Positions 11,205 to 22,510 of a stretch of 64,000 nucleotides of DNA are shown in pieces. The stretch is taken from assembly GCF_024323335.1 (NCBI RefSeq), contig NC_066581.1:428686136-428750135 (forward strand), written 5' to 3'. Source of the stretch: Lathyrus oleraceus. Its lineage: Eukaryota; Streptophyta; Magnoliopsida; Fabales; Fabaceae. A model generated the notes under the pieces. It saw only the letters and a list, made by a program, of their open reading frames with translations. It made no database searches and was not told the origin of the DNA. The translations under genes and the position numbers were made by a program. How positions within the stretch are numbered: the stretch's first letter is position 1; each line of letters starts with the position of its first letter.

Positions 11205-11484
11205 CGTAGTTCCCTGAACTACGAATGCTCTGATTTCCTTATTACACCTTAAGGAGACGTAGGTAGGAGATTGTTGTATCTTCGTGAGCACACTAATAAA
11301 AAACCTCCCTTTTCCCCCCTTTGAGGATACCATTCATCTTTATTATCGATATTTAATCACTCAAAGAAAGCGAATAACATTCAACTAACATTCAAATAGC
11401 AAATTAGACTAAAAGGTTCCCGTTGAGTACAACGGGCGTAAGGGGTGCTAATACCTTCCCCTTACGTAATCGACTCCCGAACCC
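11205..11484 (+). other. Structured R-U5 region of the LTR (hairpin set B)
   Basis: Order: hairpin CGTAGTTC/GAACTACG (11205-11223); three-way-junction motif (11226-11290) with closing stem TGCTC/GAGCA, stem TCCTTA/TAAGGA, linker ACGTAGG and stem GGAGAT/ATCTTC; AGTA-loop hairpin CCCGTTG/CAACGGG (11419-11436); hairpin GTAAGGGG/CCCCTTAC (11438-11465) with loop TGCTAATACCTT; then CGACTCCCGAACCC. This is the same order as in the minus-strand LTR at 3474-3779, with different stem sequences. Confidence 0.65.
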
Positions 11485-11712
11485 AAATATGATTGTGACG
11501 ACTATGATTCCATTTTTTAAAGGTTTTATCGATATTTTCCTATTCCTTCATTGGGATAAATAAAGTTTGGTGGCGACTCTCTTCGAATTAAATTTTTACG
11601 CGTCCATCGCGAGGGATCGCATTTTTCAAGTTGCGATAGATGGCGACTCTGCTGCGGACTATCTTTTCCGCGTCCATCGCGAGGGATCACATTTTCTTCA
11701 AGGTACGACAGA

Positions 11713-11732
11713 TGGCGACTCTGTTGGGGACC
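11713..11732 (+). promoter_or_regulatory. Primer binding site, tRNA-Arg type, with an upstream near-copy
   Basis: TGGCGACTCTGTTGGGGACC follows the LTR end by two bases. A near-copy, TGGCGACTCTGCTGCGGACT, lies at 11641-11660, because a segment of about 73 bp that includes the LTR end and primer site is duplicated in tandem (about 11597-11668 and 11669-11740). Confidence 0.8.
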
Positions 11733-11940
11733 CTGCTCCTAGCAAGAGAGAGTCAAACCTAACTTAGTCCAACTTGCTATGAATGTTAAAATAACTTTCC
11801 TTTCTTCCATGATTACTTCTCTGTATCCTATTACGTTGTTTCTTGTATGTAATTTTTTTTATGCTATGATATGGGGCTTGATGTATGCTGTGAGATAAGC
11901 TTCATACCTGAGCTTTGAGGAAAACTTAGAACCCGGAGTT

Positions 11941-12263
11941 GTGTAGTATTGAACCGAGGGGTATACACCTCATTGGGACAATACGAAAACTCCATCTAGA
12001 GTAGATCTGTTTGGGATCTCCGTCACAATATGGCTAGCCCATTATTATGGGGAAATTTTAAATATGATTCGTGACTCTAGGAACCTCACCTTAACCCAAG
12101 TTTTGTTTTCATGATTGGCGATTGTGTAGTATTGAATCGAAGGGTCTACACCCTGTTCGAACAATACGAGAATCCCACTTAGATTAGATCAGTGCAAAAC
12201 TCCCATCACGATGTGGCCAACCCATTATTGCGAGGATATTTTGAGTATGATCCGTGAGTCTAA
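11941..12263 (+). repeat. Tandem duplication in the Ogre leader
   Basis: Two units of about 140 bp (11941-12081 and 12124-12263) share GTGTAGTATTGAA, ACAATACGA, AGATTAGATC-like and CCCATTATT segments. They lie between the primer site and gag, in the untranslated leader. The rest of the leader (11733-12543) holds nothing that I can support. Confidence 0.75.
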
Positions 12264-12543
12264 GTTCCTTCCTTGAAAACATTAATTTATAACCTACCTT
12301 TGGGGATTTCTAGTAATCAGAGAAACTCGGGCTTCTTCCTTTTATCCTGACGTACACGGTGTGTGAATGATCATGAGTATCTATATTCCTTGTGGAAAAA
12401 CATGGCAAAATTTCATGCATTTGCATATCGTCAACATGCATTACATATCATTTTCCAGAAACAAAAAACTTACACCATATTCTACCCTTTGTCCAGTAAC
12501 GCTGACTACTCGACACCGGTACGAGACACGCTGCAACTACAAG

Positions 12544-13290
12544 ATGACGCTCGAATAGCTTGAGGCGAACCAAGTTTCAATAAGGATAGACATTGACTCT
12601 ATGCAAGCAAAGATGGATCGTTTGCTTGAGACTATGTTGCTCTTAGCCCAGAAGGAAAAGGATGCTGAGACTAGCACCGAAGCCAGAAGAGTTGCTGCTC
12701 AATTTGGATCGCCATCGCTTAGCATCCCCGGAGTAACTAACCTTGATGGTAATCCTGCCCATCCTAGAGGAGGACCGATCCCTATTCCTATTCCAATGGA
12801 CAATGTGAACCCACATGAACATTCTACTGCATCTGCTCGACATGGATCTATGATGAGTGATGAAGATCAGTATGATGCTTTCTTCATGCCATAACCCGTC
12901 AAACCTGTTGTTGGAGGTCTCCTAGACCCAGCTATTGAGAGGCTACATGCTTTGGAAGAAAAATTCAAGTCCTTGGAGGTTCACACTACTCCCGGTTTGG
13001 ACACCGTCCATATGTTCTTGGTGTCAGGTTTGGTGATTTCGCAAAAATTCAAAGTCCCGGACTTTGACAAATACAAAGGGATCAGCTGCCCTAAGACTCA
13101 CCTTAGAGCTTTTGTTACAAGATGTCTGCCCCCATCAATAATGATCAACTCTTAATTCATTACTTCCAAGATAGCCTCAGTGGGGCATCCTTGGAGTGGT
13201 ATATGCAGTTAGAGAGAGGACAGGTCCAGTCATGGAGAGATCTCGCAGAAGCCTTCCTCAGGCATTATCAGTACAACACTGATCTAGCAC
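12544..13290 (+). pseudogene. Ogre-type gag, N-terminal part, broken
   Basis: The frame starts with ATG at 12544. It has an in-frame TAG at codon 5 (12556), a TAA near 12892 and a frameshift near 13115. Recognisable segments are a Leu-rich helical start (KMDRLLETMLLLAQKEKD), KFKVPDFDKYKGISCPKTHLR (about 13050-13105) and, in the shifted frame, DQLLIHYFQDSLSGASLEWY followed by LRHYQYNTDLA. The coding sense breaks at 13290, exactly where TGTAAGACCCC begins, and resumes at 22695. It cannot make a full Gag. Confidence 0.8.
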
Positions 13291-14806
13291 TGTAAGACCC
13301 CAATTTTGACCCTAAGATCCCTCATGCACTTTCATCAATAGCATTAGCATTGAGATCATACCTTGGCATCCTCCTTACCCCTTTTCATTGGGTTTGTTTT
13401 GGGAGAGATCACCAAGCACTATATGATTGTATCATACTTATATTTTATCATTTACACTAACCAAAATACCAAAAATATGTCTTTGCATTTGCCTAACTCT
13501 TTTGTAGGTAGGGCATGATCTCCATTGATCTATCAAATTCATATCTAGGGTTTGAGACCCTCATGACAAAGAACACAACCATGGATTGATACAAGGATGG
13601 TCACAAGCATCATATATGAGTCCCAATGATCTCTACATGTTATATTGATCAAGTTTTCTTCAAGAGTTTGAGGGTGATTTTTCTTGGAAACTCTAGTTTG
13701 ACTAGGTATCTTAAGTAACTTCTCCAACAAGCTATCTCACCAATTGATAAAATTTCTCAAGTTACACTTTAAAATTCATCATCTTATGCATATATTATCT
13801 ACCATGAGCCTAGAAAGTCAAGAGAATTGAAGATTAGCAAGTTGGTTGACGGTGGTTGGTCAGATGAATTCATCTGATCAAAACTGGGTCTCCCTAGACC
13901 CCGTATCCTACAATTTTCACCATGTGAAAATTATTCTAATAACAAACTTACTCTAAATGACATTCCAAACAACTTTCATGTTGAGACCTAGATCTAGTTT
14001 TGCTTGGAAAATCATTTTCTATGTTGAAACATTATAGGTCATTTTGTCTAAACCCTAATTTGAATATCAACTTCCCAAGGCCATAACTTGATCAATTGTT
14101 ATGAGATGAAAGATTTACAAGTTGCACAATAAAATTCAAGATGTCTACTTCATCTTTTATGTTTTGAGTGAGAGCTAATTCAACTTTTATGAGCATGTGA
14201 TATGAGGCTACATTATAGGTCACTTTTGACCTATACCATTGAACATGTGATTTTTCCAAACTTCAAAAATGAATAACTCTATCATTTCAAATCCAAATGA
14301 CATGAAATTGGTGACCATTTTTAAGGTATTTGAAAGAGCTACAATTTTGATGAAGACACTTTTCTCATTTGAAACTCACATAAAAAGTTAAGCAAGGTGG
14401 AATATTGAGATATATGGCTTGACACTTAGAAAAATTTTCAACATGTTGAAATTTCCAAGCTTCCCCTTCAAAATTCATCATGATAAAAGCTTCAAATGGA
14501 AAAGTGTTGAACATGAAAGTTGTTCCTCTTTATCTCACCTTTCCAAAAAGTCTAAGTTCATCCATTTTGGATAAGATTGAATAGGATGCGCATGGATTGA
14601 ACATTGCATCATCATTTGGCAAAGATCAAACTTCAAGTTTCCATGTACACTTGCCTTACAATCCAAGTTGATTTCAGACTCTCTCACACTCAATTGTGGA
14701 CCTAAATCAATGATCTCATGGGTATGTACACGCCCATGCACCCATGAATCATCCATTGCCAATTTTGGAAAGTCATTTGGAAGGTGCAAATATCACATGA
14801 TCCAAC

Positions 14807-14816
14807 TATAAATAGA
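14807..14816 (+). promoter_or_regulatory. TATA box of the LTR at 13291
   Basis: CTATAAATAG lies in a suitable context about 1.5 kb into the LTR. Transcription would be expected to start about 30 bases downstream. The call rests on the motif alone. Confidence 0.5.
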
Positions 14817-16014
14817 GCTCCATATGCTCAGAATTCAAGACACATTGGCGCCAACTTTGATCCTAGACCCCTAACCCTTCCATTTGAGAGGATAATCCTG
14901 AGAATTTCATCTTGAAATTGAGTTTGAATACTGTTTTGAGATTCAAAACTCCAGGGATCCAAGACCTTTTGTGCATTTAATTCTACTTCTGCAAGCATTC
15001 TGAGTAGGATCAAGCACGAGCCAAGGCAAGAACAGTTGAATCTAGACCTGCATTGAAGGTATTTTCTAGAAAATTTCATCTCTTTGATTCTCTCTCAATC
15101 TTGCTCAATTCTCTTGATTCTTTGGTTGTCTGAAGTCCTACCAATATAGGCAAGAAGATTAAGTTGCTTAGAGGTCAAATCGAAGCAACTCAGTTGACAC
15201 ACCTCAAAATTCAACTCCTCATATCTTTCTATATGTGAGGAGTTAGTTAAAATTGAGGTCAGATTCGTGCTCTACGCTATTTTTTCTTTTAGATCACATC
15301 CACATTTTTCATTTTTTTGATGGTGATGAGTGAACCAGTCCGTCTAGGGTCACCGGAGAAGATGACCGGCCTTTGGACGCCGGTGATGTGTTGGCACCGC
15401 TCAGAGCCATTGATCCCTTTTAAATTTTTTTAATCTCGTGCGTTATTTTAAATTACCATGCTTGTATCGCGTTGACTCAAGTCTACCATGGAACGTGCGC
15501 TGGTGGCCACTTGATCTGCCACCTCAATTAATGAGGGAGATCAAGTGGTCCACGTTTTTTCTAATTATTTGAATTTCATTTTAATTGCTTTATTTTCATT
15601 AATTCATATTAATTTTAATATTGATCCAAAAAATATGAGAGTTTCACCAAAAAAATTCAAATAATTTCCTCTTTCATATTCTGAATTAAATTTTTTTTTT
15701 GGATCATTATTAATATTTTTCATGATTTAATTGATTTTGCATTTGTTTTTAATTGTTTAAAAATACTTCAAAGTCTTTAAAAATTCTGAAAATTTTTCTC
15801 CAAGGTCCTTTGACCTTGTTTGACCTATGACGAATCTCATGGCCATTTATTTGATGTTTTGATGAGGTTTTAGGAATTTGACAAACCATATTTAATTTAA
15901 ATGTATTATTTTAGTATTTTTTTAACTTGAATAAATGCCAAATAATTTTGTTGACCAATTGTGATGACTTGTTTGTGTTTGACTCTTGTTTTGGGCCTTG
16001 GTCAAGGTTGATTT

Positions 16015-16109
16015 GACTTTATCAAGTTAATATCATTGGATTTAGGGGATTGATGGAATGTACATTCCATCTCCCAAAATGAATGGATGATATTAACTTG
16101 ATAAAAGTC
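16015..16109. repeat. 95-bp inverted repeat inside the LTR
   Basis: The outer arms GACTTTATCAAGTTAATATCAT (16015-16036) and its inverted partner (16087-16109) differ by one base insertion. The centre holds a perfect 20-bp palindrome, GATGGAATGTACATTCCATC. The whole could fold into one long imperfect hairpin. Confidence 0.8.
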
Positions 16110-17618
16110 CTCCTTTGATCAATTTGAGTTTTGATCCATTCCCCTCCCTCTTCATCTCATTCCCCTTCTTTATGCATTCACCTCATTTGACCTATGATAT
16201 CTCAAAGTCCTAAAGCTAGTTGATTGAAAAATTAACATGAGTATGGATGAGATTAGGCCACACCTTTTGCATATTCTTTTTGTGTGTGGTATGTTTCATG
16301 AGCATAGTCCATAATACTATGTCTCTAACATGCATTAACACCAAAATTCTATTGCCCGACCTCAAATAGTTGTGACTTCTACATAAGTCCAATTACGATT
16401 GCTTAACATAGCGCTAAATTTGTGACATAAAAGGCATAGCATTCTAGTTAGTGAGATTGTAAGTTTCCTATCTTTCATGGTATTGTGTGGAAACTTGGCC
16501 TTTTTTCATTCCTTTGGAAGATGTCTTGGTTCAAGGATCCATGCTTGTGATAAGTGGGTTGAGTGTTCTCCAAAGAATGTCTAAGAATGAAAAGCAAAAC
16601 TAAAACAATACTAACTTCTAACCTATTAACAACTAACTTTTAATTTCAAGCCATTTACTTTAATGTCATTTAATTCTAGCTTTTATACATTTGCCATTGT
16701 TTATATCATTCTAATTGTTTATGTTAATGCAATTTTTACTTTGTCCACTTGGACCATATTGTGTGATATATTTTGTTTGTGTATACTTTGCTTGTTTGTG
16801 TGGTCTTTGACCATTAATGTACATAATAACAACAAAAACCCTAAAAAAAACTTTTGTGTGGACTGTTGGCTTGATCTTGAACAAATGGACTTAGAACTTA
16901 GGCAACATTCCTATGCTAAAGGACTTGGCCAATGCCAACTTATTGAGAAACCAAGTGTTTTCAATTTGAAACTTCATCTGATGCATCATTCAAGATCCCT
17001 CTGAGTTCACCTGCAACATGACCATTGTGAAGCTGTTATTTTGAACCTGTGACTTGTGAAATTCATCTGCTACATGGGTTAATCTTGAAGAAGATCATGG
17101 AATGGATAAGCTTGGATGTGGCTATCTTTATTTGATGTCTTTGCTCTTCAAGATTAAATAATTATTCATTTGTGTATTTCTTGATTCTAAAAAGTCCAAG
17201 GGAATTCTGGGTTTCTATTGACATTCTTGTCTATTGGATTGCTACCCATTTGGTAAGATCTTTTCAACTCTCAACTTTTAATGTTTTGCATAGGATTAGT
17301 CCCTTCATCTTCTCCCCATTTCTTTAATTTCAAAATCTCTCCCTCCTCTTTTCAAAATCTTCTTTGATTGAACTTATTTTGTTCTAAAACTTTGACCACT
17401 TTGCAAAAAGATAGAAACTTTGGCCTTATGTCATTGTATTTTCAAACTTCTTTTCTTAAATCAAACTTGTAAATAAACTTAACCATACTTGACTTAAAAT
17501 TTCAAAAATCCAAAAAGAACTAACTCATTCAAACCATTTTTAGGCCTTTGTGCCTTTCAAACTTAATTTTTGTTAAAAGGAATGCATCCATTTTGAAATT
17601 TGTATCATGAACTATGAG

Positions 17619-17840
17619 GTTTTGATCCCTCATTTTTATGTTGGTACGTATGCACAAGACCGAAGGTCTTGCCAAACACAAAAATATAAATAATTGAATT
17701 ATTTTCTCATCTCCCCATTCTATTTGCTTGTAAACATCATTTTTGTACCAAATACATATGCACACAAAAAGGGCTCCCTAAGAGTACCTAGGACACTTTG
17801 GGTGCTAACACATTCCCTCTATGTAACCAACCCCCTTACC
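17619..17840 (+). other. Structured R-U5 region of the LTR (hairpin set D)
   Basis: A diverged copy of the hairpin set: closing stem GTTT/AAAC (17619-17677), a weak middle stem, linker TACGTATGCA, stem CAAGACC/GGTCTTG with loop GAA (17655-17671), AGTA-loop hairpin CCTAAG/CCTAGG with one mismatch (17777-17792), then GGGTGCTAACACATTCCC. The order is conserved although almost every stem base differs from sets A, B and L. Confidence 0.55.
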
Positions 17841-17965
17841 TGTAATTTCTGATATTTTTATTAGTTTTGATTTGAAAACTTCTTACTTTTGGGTTTTGTT
17901 CATACTTTTTCCCTTTTCCCTTGGAAACAATAAAAGCGCGGTGGCGACTCTTGTTATTTGATCCC

Positions 17966-20626
17966 TTTCCATGCGTCACAAAATTAGTGCAGTTTTCCTC
18001 TTCGCCATCCTCTAACACAACAACTAAGTGTTGTTCATTGCCATGAATGAACCCTCCGCTACGGAAGCTAAGTTGCATATCTTCAGTCCTTGCAGTTGAT
18101 GAACCTTTTTGGAACCCCAAACCGGTTCTGCCTTTGTTGTCGGAGACCTCTACCATGCGCCCCCATAGATCAACGTTGCCTTCTTCCACAATCTTATGTG
18201 CATCTTTCAATGAGGACATAGGTGCCCCAACCCTCTTTTCAGCAGCAATAGATAAGGCTTGGAATGGAGTTCCAACCTCATCCTCATCTTCAATGTAAGA
18301 GAAAGATGACAAGTGGATAACCAACAGCGCTTTCTCTCCACCAACAATCACTAGCTTGCCATTCTTCACAAATTTGAGCTTCTGGTGCAAAGTTGAAGTA
18401 ACAGCTTCTGCCTCATGGATCCATGGCCTTCCCAACAAGCAACTGTAGGCCGGGTGGATATCTATTACTTGAAAAGTAATTTGAAAATCACTCAGACCTA
18501 TCTTAACTGGAAGGTCCACTTCACCAATAACCGTTTTGCGCGAACCATCAAAAGCTTTGACGATTACACCGTTATACCTCATGGGCTCTCCTTGGTAAGA
18601 TAGCTTTGACAAAGTTGACTAAGCACATTTAGTGACGAACAGGTGTCAACCAACACATTTGACAAAGCATCCTCTTTGCAATTCATAGAAATGTGCAAAG
18701 CCAAATTATGATTTCTGCCCTACTTAGGGAGCTCTTCATCACAGAAGCTAAGACTGTTGCAAGAAGTGATGTTAGCCACAATATGATCGAATTGATCCAC
18801 TGTAACATCATGTTCTACAAACGCTTGCTCTAGAACTCCCTGCAGTGCTTCTCTGTGCGCTTCGGAATTCATGAGCAGAGACAACACTGAGATCTTCGAG
18901 GGGGTTTAGAGCAACTACTCCACCATATTAAACTCGCTTCTTTTGATTATCCGAAGTACCTCATCATCATCATCATTGGGTTTCAAATTGCTGGATTCAC
19001 CAGACTTACCTTTTGAAAAGCCAAATGGGTCTTCAACAGGCACTTCCACCTTCTTACTCACAACTAATTCTTCTTTATCCTTTAGGAACACCGGCCCAAA
19101 CACTCGACCACTGCGGGTCACCTTAGTAACATCAACAATGCTCACTACTGAACTAGTCATAGGTAACGGGACCTCTTGACCATCCTTCATCATTGTAGCA
19201 TTATACTGATACGACACAACTTTATCAGATGAATATGGGACTGGGCCCGCTAACCGTATTACCAACGGCGATACTGATCTTTGACTGTGGCTGTTACTAG
19301 AGTCATACTGGATTACCAACTTCTTAGGTTGCTTGAAAACATGCACTATGATATTAACATCGTCATCTATATGACGGGATTGAACAATTTGAATCATGCC
19401 TTCATCCATCAGTCATTGGATGTCCCTTTTCACAACTTCTCAACCCCTCAGGTTAACACTACAAACAACACAACCATCATGGTTGTGCTCACATTCACTT
19501 ACCAAACAAACATCCTTATGCATCTGCACCAAGGACCTTCGGATAAACCACACATAAAAAACTTTAAACTCGCCAGGATAACCATCCACCATATTCACAG
19601 AAGAGTTCCCATGAGCGGGCAACGGGTTCGCTTTCACATTTGGTGCTCGGTCCTCGAAGGACATCATACCATTCTTCATCAATTTTTGAACCTCATACTT
19701 GAGCGGATAAAAATTTCAATATCATGTTCGGGTGCTTCTTGATGAAAAGCACAACGGAGCTCAGGCTTATACCACCAAGGAAATGGTTCTAGAATCTGTG
19801 GCGGGTTTCTTGGTTGGATCAGGTTCTTGAGAACCAAGGATGGATAGAGTTCTGCTAAGACATAGAAATCAGGTTGAAAGAGACCTTCTTCCTCTCAAAG
19901 TTTTGTTGATGATGATTGTTGTTGGTATTGTTGTTGTTGTAGGTGTTCGTTCGTTGTTGCGGTTGTTGCTGTTGACGTTGTTGTTGTTGAACTGGTGTTG
20001 ATTGTTGATTAGAAAATACCGGGATAACGGAAGATACTTGATGATGATGTTGACGGGATGGTGGATTTTTTCTGATCTGAGGCCTCCTCTGCCTCCCACT
20101 GCTTATTGCATTTGTCTCACATACTTTTTTCTTACCGAAATTGCTACCATATCTCTTGCTTGTTGATGCCTCATCTCTTGACAAACGTCCCTCTCGGACT
20201 CCTTCCTCAAGCCTCATCCCCATGTTTACCATTTTGGTAAAGTCACTAGGGGAACTAGCAATCATTCGTTCATAGTAAAATGAACTCAGAGTTTTCAAGA
20301 AGATCTTTGTCATCTCTTTTTCCTCCAAAGGAGGAGTGATCTGGGCAGCCGATTCCCTCCATCTTTGCGCGTACTCCTTAAATGTCTCCTTATCTTTCTG
20401 AGACATAGACCTTGGTTGGTCTCTATCAGGCGCCATGTCCATATTATACTTATACTGCTTGACAAAAGTCTCCCCCAAGTCATTGAAAGTGTGAATGTTG
20501 GCACTGTCCAATCCCATGTACCAACGGAGTGCAGTGCCGGTCAGACTATCTTGGAAGTAGTGAATAAGCAATTGATCATTGTCGGTCTGAGTAGACATCT
20601 CTGTTCTCTTGCTCTAGATGTTCCAT
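17966..20626 (-). pseudogene. Ogre gag-protease polyprotein, degenerate
   Basis: The original-looking start MEHLEQENR (20626) is joined by a deletion, out of frame, to DNDQLLIHYFQDSLTGTALRW (from about 20590). The gag core follows (VKQYKYNMDM, then FKEYAQRWRESAAQ), then a Gln/Asn-rich stretch, a stop at about 19855, the C-terminal gag with KYEVQKLMKNGMMSFEDR-like coding, the linker TRSGRVFGPVF, and the aspartic protease domain (about 18650 to 17966: GRPWIHEA, KLKFVKNGKLVIVGGEKALL, GRTGLGFQ). The catalytic DTG is DTC here (18647-18639), with a frameshift just after it. Coding ends at THGKG near 17966, where LTR sequence begins. Confidence 0.8.
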
Positions 20627-20785
20627 GATTTTCAGATGATTGGCTCGGGTATTGTACCGGTGAGTCAGCTTGGCTGAAGTACAAAAGAAACACCAATAAG
20701 ACATCTGGCGAAAACCTACTTATGCAAATGATGCATGAGATGCAATGCTTGATTGTTTATTTTCAAGGAACTTACTATATCATCT

Positions 20786-20789
<4 letters not shown>

Positions 20790-20880
<91 letters not shown>
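20790..20880. repeat. (TA)n microsatellite
   Basis: About 45 uninterrupted TA units lie between ORF1 and gag of the minus-strand Ogre fragment. The tract is highly unstable in replication and may be mis-sized in the assembly. Confidence 0.95.
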
Positions 20881-20884
<4 letters not shown>

Positions 20885-21008
20885 TAGCAATTGTAACAAT
20901 TTGATATGACCGAAAATCTCTTTTTATTTATATAAATTGGAAGGATTACACTGAGTACAATTTCAGAAACCCAAATAAAAATACAAGATAAAAAGGAGAC
21001 TACTCATC

Positions 21009-22510
21009 CTAAGGATCCCTAACAACAATGTCAGAAGATCTGGCTGTAGGCGCGTACTTCCTTCGAATACGACGGATCTCGGTCTCAAAAGAAGCCTTTA
21101 TCTGAGTCTTCTTGAGGACAAGCTGATCAATAATCTTCTTCCAAGCAACGGAAGGCTGAGGCATGCTACTAAATGAAACCTCTGGCCCTCTCTGTCTCTT
21201 TGTCACTCGGTCTTCAAGTAGCTCAATAAGTGCATCTTTGTCCTTAGACTCCAACTGCAACTCTTCATGCTTCTTGCTCAAAGCACGGAAACACTCTTCC
21301 CACATGTCCTTCTCTTGCTTCATCTTGACGAACGCGTCTTCCAACTCCTCTACATCTTGGTTAGGGAGATTTAATGGCTCAACCACAACCATAAACATAG
21401 GTCTTTCACAAGGATAATGCATCTTCAACTCCAAAGCTCTCTTCCTCACCCAAAGAGTGTAAGCTTCCAAAGTTACACAATTGCACGGACCAAGCTCGGA
21501 TCTTCCTTTCCTATGCACATTATGCCAAGCATGCACAATCTTCTGCTTCAAATGTTGGGGATCTTTACCCTCTTGATAGAAAAGACCTTCTAACAAAGTG
21601 TTATTAGGCTTGTCTCTCAAGGGGAACCCAAGTTGACGATGAGCCAAAGCATTGTTTAGTTAATTCCTCCTTGTTTACCAATGAGAGGCACATTAGAGAA
21701 TTCACCACAACTATCAATAATCTCTGAACTACTCAAAGACGGATCATACCAAACTATATCATCATTAGTGAGAGACATAAGTCTCTGAGACCACCTTAGA
21801 CATTGCTTGTTCTCCACAAAAGCAGGTGTCTGAGGCAAGTGTGAAATAAACCACTTGTACAGAAGAGGAATGCAACAGACAATCGTTCCACCACCCTTAA
21901 AATTCCTTAGATGCAAAGAGAAATACATATCACCCAACAAAGTATGCACAAGATTCCCAATCAAGAAAAGTCTAATGGTGTTAACATCAACAAAACCGTC
22001 AATGTTAGGGAACAAAGCTAATCCATAGGTGAGCAACACAAAGATAGCTTCAAAAGCATCCACACTATCGGCTTGAGCAAAAGCAGTAGCTTCCTTGATG
22101 AGGAAATCAGATGGCAACCCAAATAACCCTCCTTTCTTCACCCAATGAGCCTTTATCTCAGACTTCTTTAAGTGAAGAGCTTCAACAATAATACTAGATC
22201 GGGGAATCTCCTCCAATCCACTAAAAGGCACTCTACTAGAAACAAGTATCCCCAAAAGATGAGAATACTCCTCCAAGGTAGGCATAAGCTGAAAATCTGG
22301 GAAAGTGAAACAACGGTAGAGAGGATCATAGAACTGCACTAGCACACTCAGAAGTCCTTTAACCACATTAACAGACAAGATAGACAAAAGCTTCCCATGA
22401 CGTTGTTTGAAGTCCAAGGGATCTAATATAAAAGATGATAGCTTTCTTAACTCTTTCAAGTCGGGACATCTGAAACTGTACTTCTTAGTGTTCCTTCGTC
22501 CATAATCCAT
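21009..22510 (-). pseudogene. Ogre ORF1 protein, one frameshift
   Basis: The first frame (22510 to 21656) encodes 284 residues from MDYGRRNTKKYSFRCPDLKEL. A 1-base loss near 21657 creates TAA, and the second frame (21647 to 21009) carries on without a gap in sense from LAHRQLGFPLRDKPNN for about 210 residues to ...SSDIVVRDP. The N-terminal half resembles the plant mobile-domain-like ORF1 protein of Ogre elements (YDPLYRCFTFPDFQLMPTLEEY). The C-terminal half has a likely coiled coil (EELEDAFVKMKQEKDMWEECFRALSKK). ORF1 lies before gag and its role is unknown. Except for the frameshift this copy looks intact, so it decayed recently. Confidence 0.75.

Larger units (their letters stand above)
7587..11710 (+). 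repeat. Ogre-type LTR (4124 bp)
   Basis: It starts TGTCATACCCC right after the polypurine tract and ends GGTACGACA, followed by GA and the primer site. It contains a CT-rich, exon-like stretch (about 8340-9200), AT-rich sequence, diverged subrepeats (10282-10950), the structured region (11205-11484) and a 73-bp duplication of its own 3' end. I support no gene inside it. Confidence 0.85.
13291..17965 (+). repeat. Tat/Ogre-like LTR, 3' end missing, inserted in gag
   Basis: It begins TGTAAGACCCCAATTTTGACC exactly where gag coding stops, includes a TATA box (14807) and a hairpin-rich 3' region, and reaches ATAAAAGCGCGGTGGCGACTC (about 17930-17950), which is a few dozen bases short of a normal LTR end. 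From about 17966 the sequence is minus-strand protease coding of a different Ogre copy. No terminal CA, primer site or target duplication is found on the right, so the end was lost in a rearrangement. Confidence 0.75.

Noticed and set aside
16663..17004. 113-residue plus-strand ORF with hydrophobic start
   Set aside because: Inside an LTR with AT-rich biased composition; no motif, and no matching frame in related LTRs of this window.
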